Below, one piece after another: positions 55,864 to 64,000 of a DNA stretch of 64,000 bases. The position numbers and the translations under genes are program-made. This DNA comes from Euphorbia lathyris (lineage: Eukaryota > Streptophyta > Magnoliopsida > Malpighiales > Euphorbiaceae). Position 1 is the stretch's first letter. Each line of letters starts with the position of its first letter. Under the pieces are notes generated by a model. The model was given only the letters and a program-made list of their open reading frames with translations. It was not told where the DNA came from and made no database searches. Location of the stretch: positions 68,349,001-68,413,000 of the forward strand of contig NC_088918.1 in NCBI RefSeq assembly GCF_963576675.1, in the 5' to 3' direction.

Positions 55864-57366
55864 TGTTAAGCCCAAAATATACCTAAAATATCCTATATAA
55901 ATACGATAAATTTACATTGAAATCATGTTAATTATATTCATTTGGAATACTTTTACGTCTTTATTTACTTCTTTGATGCAAGGTACTTAATTATTTGGTT
56001 AAATCCAAATAGGAGCGAAAACGGAGCTAAAATGGAGGAAAAACCTAAAAAACGTACCGAGAACGCATAACGGCCAGAAGAACGCTCAAGAAGGACGAAA
56101 AGCAGTCGAGAGACAGGGAAAATTCTCTCTATCACGACTGAGATTTTGAGAATCTCAGTCGCGACCTACGGAAGCCAGCTCGGGAGAAAAACGAAGTTTT
56201 CACTCGTCCCTATACCCCCTATCACGACTGAGATTTTTAGAATCTCAGTCGCGACATCGGACCATTCTGCACATAAAACACATGTTTTAAATCGGAAAAG
56301 CGCGTCTGTTCGTTCGGATAAAAGCAACCCTTCACCAGCGGACACGACCCATCATTTACAACCCTTCAACAACTATAAATAAGTGATCCATTTCAGAAAT
56401 CAAGGTTGGAAAAAGTTAGAGAAATTAGAGAAGAAAGTTATTATGTTGAGTTTCTGATTCAGAAAAGAATCAGAAAGTTAGATTTCATTTCTGTGTAAAC
56501 AATCGTGCTGTACACGAATTGTTATTAGATTAGTTATCAACAGTATTAGTTTAGTTTTCATTCTGGTAGTAGACGAGATCAGTCTCTATTCCGAAGATCT
56601 AGCGAGAAGAATTGACGGCTGAAGCGCATGAGGTTTGACGCACCTACGGAGTTTGAGAGAAAGATTGACAACCCGGATCTCAAAGTTTTCGTTGCAATGC
56701 TATCCAAGTTTCTACTTCTCTGTTAACTTGTGAAAATTCACATTTCATTAATGATATACTTATTTATTCAATAAATTCTTACTGTTGTTATTTTGATATT
56801 GTTCTGACAAAATGATTTTCAAAATGATAAATTGGTGTTTTTATTAAAACGTTCTATTCCATCTTATTCATATAAGAACTTTGTTGAACACTTGACGGAT
56901 TTAGTTTTTATGGATGATATCATCGCTGATCGCGGCTTATCAGACATAAAATACTAGTTTGATTAAGGTAGCAATCTGCTCCGATCCAGAGAGATTTCTA
57001 CGGTTCAAAGCCATTTAATTGAATAAATCGCTATATTGTTACATGTCCATAATCTTACAAAGTTAAAGTTGCTTTCTTTGCTTTATGAAAATAAGTTTTA
57101 TACCTTCTATTTATTCCAATTACGGAAGTATCTGTTTTGTAATCAAAATTCCAAAACAGAACTGTTCTCTAAACTCGATATAATCCTTCTATCTAATCCT
57201 AATTTACCAAAACCAATTCCATCAATTAAAACGTATTTCTTTTATTAAACCTAAACACGTAATTAAACCGAATTAAATAAAGTTTTAGTTAAAAAGCGTT
57301 CCCTGTGGGTTCGATATCTTTTATTACTACAAGCGTATACCGTGCACTTGCGGAAATCGCTCAACA
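55864..57366 (+). repeat. 3' LTR of element F
   Basis: 1503 bp with ends as in the 5' LTR. TATAAATA at 56374-56381. The palindromes at 56131-56165 and 56221-56255 have decayed left arms (ATCACGACTGAGATT versus GTCGCGATTGAGATT), changes of the C/T and G/A type. A small insertion AACGCTCAAGA near 56080 and loss of a duplicated GCGAAAAC unit distinguish it from the 5' LTR. Confidence 0.92.
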
Positions 57367-59028
57367 TTCTTCTTGCATTGAATTCATCCAGAACTCATCA
57401 TACTCAGCCTCAGCGAAGTTCTTGGGTTCCTGAATTGAGACGAATGCTACGTTGCTGAGGTATCTCCTGAGTTGATTTCTTGTCATCAGGGTGTTCTCAG
57501 TGGCATCAAGAATGGCACTTTCTGAGTGTCCTCTTGGTATTCTGATCTCTTTTGGAAGATTGATGTCTTGAGCTGGTTGTGTTTCAATAATCTCTGCAGG
57601 TGTAGATTGGTCAGTGAAAACAATTTGAGTTTCGCTTTTACGTTTGGTCAGCCCTTGAGGTAGTGACTCAGCGGCTGTTTCTTGGTCAGCGGGTGCTGAG
57701 TATGGATCATCCTCAGTCAGTTACGTGTCTTTTCCTGCAGGGTTAGTTTCATTGAACTCAACGTGTACTGACTCTTCTAAGACCTGAGTTCGTTTATTGA
57801 AAACTCTGTATGCTTTGCTGTTTGTTGAGTAGCCTAAAAAGATAGCTTCATCAGCTTTTGAGTCAAACTTAGCTAGGCTGTCTTTGGTATTTAGAATAAA
57901 ACATTTACAACCAAAGGCACGAAAGTATCCAATGTTGGGCTTTCGTCCTTTCCAAAGTTCGTAGGGGGTCTTCTTTAATATGGGTCTAACTAGAGCCCTA
58001 TTAAGTATGTAGCACGCTGTGTTGACAGCTTCTCCCCAAAAGTACTTTGCAAGCCTATGCTCACTCAGCATTGTCCTGGCTATTTCAACCAAGGTTCAGT
58101 TTTTCCTTTCAACAACCCCATTTTGTTGAGGCGTTCTAGGAGCAGAAAAATTATGGTCAATGCCGTTGGCTTCACAGAATTCAACAAACTGTTGGTTCTT
58201 GAATTCTCCACCATTATCACTTCGGATGTGAGCTAACTTAAGGTCTTTATCATTTTCAAGTTTTCTTACTAAAGTTGAAAACGTCTCAAAGGTTTCATCC
58301 TTTCTACTCAGCAAGATGATCCAAGTGTACCGAGAAAAGTCATCTACAATGACCAAGGAAAATCTTCTACCACCCAAGCTCAGCGGCTGGACTGGACCGA
58401 AGAGATCCAAGTGTAGTAACTCTAATGGATGCTTAGTTGAGACAATGTTTTTACTATGAAAAGATTGTTTGGTTTGTTTTCCAGCTTGACAAGCGTGGCA
58501 TAATTGATCTTTTTCAAACTTAAGCTCTAGCAGTCCCTCAACTAATTGCTTTCTTGCCAATTTGGCCAGGAGGTCCATGCTTACATGACCAAGTCTCCTG
58601 TGCCATAGCCAGGAATTTTCTTCCTTTGACACTAAGCATACAGTTTTTGAAAATTTCTTTTCTAAGTTCAGCATAAAGACATTATCAATACGAGAGGCAG
58701 TTAAAATCAACTCATTTGTTTTACCCTCGAATATTTTACATCCAGTGTTATCAAATATAACTTTTCTCCCATTGTCACATAGCTGAGCTACGCTGAGTAA
58801 GTTATATTTGATCCCGCTGACTAGGGAGACTGACTCAATAGTAGGATTACCACCAACGGTTCCTGACCCTACTATCTTACCCTTTTTGTTGTCTCCAAAA
58901 CTTACACTTCCACCTCGTTTACGCACAAATGTGATGAACTGAGTTTCATCACCAGTCATATGCCTCGAGCATGCGCTGTCAATGTACCACATCTTTGACT
59001 TCTCAGCACACCTCAGGCTTACCTGCAA
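57367..59028 (-). pseudogene. pol: pol of Sirevirus C: protease, integrase and linker
   Basis: Starts in the -1 frame after gag: MWYIDSACSRHMTG (protease), WLWHRRLGHVSMDLLAKL and CHACQAGKQTK (integrase zinc site), LDLFGPVQP, DDFSRYTWIILLSRK, SDNGGEFK and QQNGVVERKN (core). A TGA at 58096-58098 falls in the codon after ERKN (KNRT in copies A and B; here antisense CTGAACC). It then continues VEIARTMLSEHRLAKYFWGE to a TAA at 57721. Linker and RT start continue to the F insertion. The D, D and E are present. Confidence 0.87.
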
Positions 59029-59033
59029 TATAG

Positions 59034-59908
59034 CTAGTTACTTTTAGGTACCCAATTCTTTTTGGGTCCTTGTTTGTTAGGCTCAGTAGGTAAAGCATCA
59101 TATTTCATTTTATGACGACACACTTGGACAGTGTGTCCATTTTTCCCACAGAAGTCACAACTGACCTTCCGTTTAGGATATGTCACTAACTGGTTAGCAC
59201 CCCAGTGTTGAGCGTGCCGGCACACCTTTGTGGTGTGTCCTTTCTTCCCACAGAAGTCACACTGGACATTCCGCTGAGGATTCCATCTCTACTGACTAGT
59301 ACTTCAGTACTGAGTGTTCAGAGGAATATTTCTTTTATTCGGAACCTTGAGTTGGTTCTGAATAGATGTGACATCCTTTTTCAGTTTCTTAGAATCTGAT
59401 TGGACCTCGGAGACAAACTTTTGCATAATTTCTACGTTACTATGCAAAGTTGAGTTGTCTTGGAGAAGATATCGAAGGTCACTCAGTTTGACCTTTTCAA
59501 TCTCGTCACATCGCCTGCTGAGTGCTCTAACCTTCTTGTTACACTTTTTGACAAGTGTGTAGAGGTCACTCAGGGCATTTATCATTTCATTTCTGAGTAA
59601 GGGTATTGATATTACCTCAGTTGAGTGTGCCTCATCGTCAGATGCAACGGAGGGGTCAGCATGCTCAGAAACACAAGTCTCACCAAGCTCATCTGCCATG
59701 AAGCAGATCTTTGCTGACTCAGTGGCATCGTCTCCTGATGATGATGACTCATCACTGTCACTCCAGGTTGCCACCATTGCCTTCTTGCCGTTCTTCCTTT
59801 CCTTCCTCAAGGTAGGACAGCTTGATTTGATATGGCCAGTTTGATGACATTCAAAGCATGTAATGGGCTTTGAGTTGTCCTTCTTGTACTTGCTGTCGCT
59901 TGACTCAG
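59034..59908 (-). pseudogene. gag: gag of Sirevirus C, C-terminal part
   Basis: Open from the cut at 59913 with the first knuckle CFECHQTGHIKSSC, the Ser/Asp-rich stretch (SDSDESSSSGDDATESAK) and LRYLLQDNSTLHSNVEIM, to a TGA at 59304-59306 (CGA in copy A). Two more CCHC knuckles and the end GPKKNWVPKSN-TAG follow. The N-terminal half lies outside the window beyond element E. Confidence 0.83.
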
Positions 59909-59913
59909 CTTTG

Positions 59914-61582
59914 TGTTAGGGATTAAAGCCAGTTAATCAACTGTGGCGCAGCGGAATTGCGGTTTAAAATTTATTTCTAATCCCTTGAGTTTGATCTTTG
60001 TCCATTAACCATTGATTGAATAAAAAATTTTGGATCCGTTTAGGGATAAAAACTTACCCGGACTGTCTCTTCTAGAGACGGCTGAAGAATCCACAAAGTA
60101 GTAAGATCTCCGTAGTCAGGTGCACGAACAGCTATTGAGCCAGAACCGGTGCTAGCCGAAGAACGAAGAAGAACTGGAGAGATAAAGTAATTTCCCAAAA
60201 AAAACAAAATCCACTTTCATCAAAGTGGTGGTGGTTGCCGAAAATCCAATTCTTAGGAATTGGTGGTGGCCGAAATTGTATGTAGGTTGCTTAGGGTTTT
60301 TAGTGTTTTAATTTATATATATATAGTGTATTCCTAAACCTAATTGGTTTAGGATTAATTGGTTAATTACAAAACTAATCCAATTCTAATCTAATTACAT
60401 AAATAAATACCAATAATATTTATTCTATGCAATTAATTATGATTAGATTAAATTTAATTACCCCAATTAAATGAATAACACTAATTAATAAATTAACGTA
60501 TTGATCTAATTAATTATTCACCGAATGCAATTTCATCAATTTACAAATTAACTAATTACATCGTGCAAACTAATTAATCAATTAAATACTAAACACTTAA
60601 GACCATTAATTAATTACCTTGATACAAAGTATCAATTAATCAATTAATTAACCACTAATTAATTACCTTGACATTTTACTGTCAATCAATTAATTAATTC
60701 TATCTCTCCAATGTACCGTTCTATAAGTTCTAACTCAGATGTTCGATGTGCACGATCCTATGGGACTGTCCTTAGCTAGCAGTGGGCTTATGGCTCACAG
60801 ACAGTAAGTGGGTTCTAGCAAACCATTACTGCCCCTAACTAAGACAGATTTTCAGCAGTCTAAAGATGCAGAGACCCTGTAGTTATCTCTTAACTTCTTT
60901 TACCATTTGATATCGATATTATAAACTAGAGGCATGGCGGCTGTCATCCTCTCTGATGTTTATGATATTTCTTGATCTTAAGTAGATTAATGAATCAGAT
61001 AAGTAAACTACTTATCAGGGTGTGGCCACACACTTATCAATCTCACTTATCAAGTGGCCTGTGATATCATTTCACTGTTATGTGAGTGGTAATTCCATCA
61101 CTTCACCGTCAATACTAATGTGTTCACCTGTTCACCCAATCATACCCGTATTTGGCATCCTGTTATAAACCTGTTAGGCGTATGTCAAAGTGAACCGGAT
61201 CCCACATTGATATTATAATGAAATCTGGTCTGAAGACAGTTAGAGACCTACTTAAGAAAACTAATGACACAACCACCATGTAGTTTTCTCGGGCGGATCG
61301 ATCCAGTCACATGTATACAACATGTACCCATATTCACAACTGACTTATCAAGTGCTATGGCTAGTATCAATTACTACCATACAGTCATCGAATATACAAG
61401 TCTGTGGTCCTAATCATTCCCATGATAGAATAGACTTGGGATATGGTTTTACGATTATCAATCAATGGATTCTCTATTCATATTATAGCACAAGATATAA
61501 ATGAACTAGATTAATGCCTTTATTAATGTGACACAAATACATTTTATAAGAACCAATGCCTATGAACTAGGGCACACCAACA
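59914..61582 (-). repeat. 3' LTR of element E
   Basis: 1669 bp; plus-strand ends TGTTAGGG and CACCAACA. On the minus strand it is preceded by the tract AAGTGGGAGACTG. It includes an AT-rich block of AATTAATTAATT-type repeats (60360-60700) and an ATATATATAT stretch near 60315. Confidence 0.75.
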
Positions 61583-61723
61583 GTCTCCCACTTGAACTAG
61601 TTCCAAGCGGGTATTGCCCTAAACACTATAGATCTAGTACTACCAATTGCCTTGGTAAACTGACCTGCGACATTGTTCTCGGTGTCAACCCTCTATAATG
61701 TAATGTCACCGGGTAAGGTGTCA

Positions 61724-62400
61724 CTATCTAAGTACGCGTTTGGATCTCTTGTGTGACATGGGATCCAGTGCTTGTGCTATTGTCCCATTATTGTCACAGA
61801 AAACATCAACTGATCTTAGGAGAGTTTGACCTACTCCTAAATCAGTTATGAACTTCTTAATCCAAACTTCTTCCTCTGCATCATCGCATGCAATGATGTA
61901 CTTAGTTTCCGTCATAGAATCGGCAATGGTTGGGTACTTTAAGGAACTCCAACTAATGGCATCGCCATTCAGGAGAAATCTATACCCAGTATGTGACTAG
62001 TTATCATCCTTAAAACCTCGGTTAGTGTAACCTGATATTGCCATTCCTCCTACCCATCAAGTACTAAGAAAAACACCCTTGGTACGGTTAAGGTACTTCA
62101 GGATTGTCTTGACTGTCTTCCAGTGTTCCTTATCGGGATCTGACTGGCACCGACTAGTCATGTTTGGTGCGACACACAACATCTGGCCTTGTACATAACA
62201 TAGAGTACATGATGGATTCTTGTCTATGTACGATGCCTGACTCAAGCCTAGAAGTCGGTTCGATCTAACCTTGTAGATCTTGATCGGCTTCTCCTAAGTC
62301 TTTCATTGTGAAGCATTTACTCAACAACTGCTTGATCTTGCAGTGTTAATATATTGCCTCCAATGAGCAGTATGTCATCGACATACAATATTAGGAAAGT
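61724..62400 (-). pseudogene. RT remnant and RNase H of copia element E
   Basis: On the minus strand: a catalytic-box remnant (YVDDILLIG-like) at about 62370-62390, MKDLGEA-like text, then CTRPDV-type and HWKTVKTILKYLNRTKG sequence near 62100, then RNase H with MTETKYIIACDDAEEEVWIK, VFCDNNGTIAQALDP and SHKRSKRVLR to 61724. Many stops and frame changes. Most of the RT fingers and palm between the integrase end and the catalytic box is missing. Confidence 0.75.
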
Positions 62401-62420
62401 GGATATGCTCCCACTGAATC

Positions 62421-63450
62421 TCATATGCACACAGGGTTCATCAGAATTCTGTACGAATATACTTGAAACACCACCTGTATAACCAGTTCAGCCTCCTCAA
62501 TATTTTGAGGATCTATATCGGTTCCCAAAGCATCCTCAGCATAAGCTGCATGAGTTTGTGAGTCTTGAATCTTAACGAGATCAATATCACTCCCACTGTC
62601 TACTTTGGAAAGGAATTCCCTTTTCAAAAAGATTGCAAACCTAGCCACGAATGTTTTATTCTTAGCTGGGTTGTAGAAGTAATAACCTATAGTTTCCTTA
62701 GGGTAACCCACGAACAGGCATTTAACAGATCTGGACTCTAGTTTGCCACTTATCAATTTCTTGACATGTGCATCAAAGCCCCAAATCTTCATGAAGGAAA
62801 TGTTGGGCTTTCGGCCCGTCCATAATTCATATGGTGTTCCTTCAACTGCCTTGCTCGGTGTATTATTGATTATATGAGCAGCAGTTTCCAAAGCAAAACC
62901 CCAAAAGGAAATAGGGAGAGAAGTTTGACTCATCATTGAGCAGACCATGTCGAGCAGGGTCATATTCCTCCTTTCTGACACTCCATTCCATTAGGGTGTA
63001 CCAGGAGGAGTGAGTTAGGAAACAATCCCACACTCTCTCAAGAATGAGACAAACTCTTGGCTCAAGTATTTGCCCCCTCTATCAGACCGGAGCACTTTTA
63101 CTTTCTTGCCAAGTTGATTTTCTACTTCATTTTTAAAATCTTTGAATCTCAAAAGAGTTTCAGATTTATGTTTCATCAGATACACATACCCGTATCGGCT
63201 ATAGTCATCTATGAAGGTAACAAAGTATAGAAAAACCAGATCTAGCACTGGTGCTCATTGGACCGCATACATCTGAGTGTATCAGCTCCAATAGCTCTCT
63301 GGCCCTTTCACCAGTTTTTGGTGAAAAAGCGCCTTGATCATCCCTCTTCAACAAGATTCACATGTGTCATAAGACTGTATGTCGAATGACCCTAGCGCTC
63401 CACTAGAGTAAAGCCTAGTTATGCGTTTCTCATTTATGTGGCCAAAATGA
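62421..63450 (-). pseudogene. Integrase of copia element E
   Basis: On the minus strand: zinc region HCHFGHINEKRITRL with TCESC (about 63450-63350), then FVTFIDDYSRYGYVYLMKHK and LRSDRGGKYLSQEF (63248-63015), a stop region near 63000, and SERRNMTLLDMVCSMMSQTS, TPYELWTGRKPN and CLFVGYPKETIGYYF (62981-62421). The third catalytic residue region (GVSERRN) carries a stop just before it. Confidence 0.82.
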
Positions 63451-64000
63451 CAGTGCTAGATATATGTAGGATTCAGTTTATTAGTCTTAATCCTTTTGGC
63501 TTTTATGTTATAGATTGATTCGTTATGTTTTAGATCAAGGATATACAAACCATTTTCTAGAAATGCGGTTCCATAAACAATATTGCCACGATGTATAGAA
63601 ATCATACCACGTCCAATATTAAAAATTAAAACCATAAATATCCGACATAGAAACTGAAATAATATTCCTGCGCATTGCAGGTACAAGATAGCAATTTCTA
63701 ATTTTTAAAACTAATCCACTAGGTATCTCTAAGAATAATCTTCGATCTTTAAGGCCTCTACATGAGCACCATTGTCGACTCGAAGATCCACTTCACCAGA
63801 TCCCAGCAATCTCCTATTTCTTTGTCCCTGCACATTTGAACAAATGTGAGTACCACATCTAGTGTTTACAACCCAAGATGTAGAAATAGCCAGATTAAAT
63901 TCAACAACATAAATACCTGAACCAGAAGCTTCATCCTTCTGTTTCTCCCTTAGCTTTGGACACGCATTTTTCCAGTGTCCCTTCTCATTACACTCATGGC
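63451..64000 (-). pseudogene. gag C-terminus and protease of copia element E (cut by window edge)
   Basis: At 63950-64000 the minus strand reads a CCHC knuckle (CNEKGHWKNACPK), the end of gag. The protease follows as SWVVNTRCGTHICSNVQ, where the usual D-T/S-G triad reads N-T-R; the Asn codon is at 63864-63866, so the catalytic Asp is lost. VDLRVDNGAHVEALKI follows. The frame breaks near 63720 and continues towards integrase with GLYILDLKHNESIYNI. Confidence 0.72.

Larger units (their letters stand above)
43926..57366 (+). mobile_element. Athila-like Ty3/gypsy element F with two accessory ORFs
   Basis: 13,441 bp; LTRs 43926-45426 and 55864-57366; perfect TSD TTCTT (43921-43925 and 57367-57371). 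It has a tRNA-Asp primer site, gag-pol in one frame with a single TGA between them, two intact downstream ORFs and a 1.5-kb 3' non-coding region. Gene order gag-PR-RT-RH-IN marks gypsy; the DLGAS protease, the gag sequence and the extra ORFs point to the Athila lineage. It is the youngest-looking coding element in the window. Confidence 0.92.
37150..59913 (-). mobile_element. Sirevirus-like copia element C (nested, minus strand, 5' end off-window)
   Basis: Same subfamily as A. Order on the minus strand: partial gag (59913-59034), pol (59028-57367 and 43925-42455), ORF3 (42020-39006), polypurine tracts, LTR. Element F splits pol (TSD TTCTT), and element E cuts gag at 59913 (flank CTTTG). After removal of F, 9.3 kb remain; about 2.3 kb (5' LTR and gag N-terminus) should lie right of the window. 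Confidence 0.88.
59914..64000 (-). mobile_element. Copia element E (minus strand, continues off the right edge)
   Basis: 3' LTR at 59914-61582, then on the minus strand RNase H, remnants of RT, integrase, protease and the gag zinc knuckle at the window edge. Inserted in gag of Sirevirus C; left flank CTTTG should be the TSD. Heavily degraded: the RT core is mostly deleted and the protease Asp is lost. Confidence 0.82.

Noticed and set aside
60360..60720. AATTAATTAATT-rich block as an origin or matrix attachment region
   Set aside because: It lies inside the LTR of element E and is simple-sequence DNA; nothing specific supports either role.

Overview
The window looks like nuclear DNA of a flowering plant, most likely a eudicot. 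It is AT-rich. It carries the 5' half of an intron-containing Argonaute gene with a plant-type Gly/Arg-rich N-terminus, and it is otherwise dominated by plant Ty1/copia and Ty3/gypsy LTR retrotransposons. I cannot name the species.

Layout: (1) 1-2453, minus strand: N-terminal half of an AGO2/AGO3-clade Argonaute gene (exon 1, 1.15-kb intron, start of exon 2) with a TATA box. (2) 2454-5621: AT-rich intergenic DNA with a broken MULE (MuDR) transposase fragment, a short plastid ycf2-like insertion and one end of a pogo/Emigrant-like DNA transposon. (3) 5622-7682: the 3' part of a minus-strand copia element (LTR, RNase H, RT), cut at 7682. (4) 7683-59913: a tandem pair of minus-strand Sirevirus-like copia elements (A and C) that share one LTR (37150-38482) and were opened by five later insertions: D (11796-17969, non-autonomous, target-site duplication TSD ACAGG), B (19824-31333, a second Sirevirus subfamily, plus strand, TSD CCCAT), a solo LTR (31610-33225, TSD ATAAG), F (43926-57366, Athila-like gypsy, TSD TTCTT) and E (59914 to the right edge, minus-strand copia). 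With its insertions removed, A measures about 11.5 kb, matching the 11,510 bp of B, which supports the nesting map.

How the genes work together: apart from the Argonaute gene, everything recognisable is retrotransposon machinery (gag, protease, integrase, RT, RNase H) plus accessory ORFs downstream of pol. All Sirevirus and copia pol copies are broken. F is the best preserved: one frame covers gag-pol with a single TGA at the gag/pol border, followed by two intact, mutually paralogous accessory ORFs. The Sirevirus ORF3 has its own TATA box about 100 bp upstream in all three copies. In F each coding unit is preceded by palindromes built on AATCTCAGT and then by a TATA-like box. These self-contained promoter plus accessory-ORF cassettes, in both a copia and a gypsy lineage, are the most interesting structure I see. 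No tRNA, rRNA or CRISPR array was recognised.
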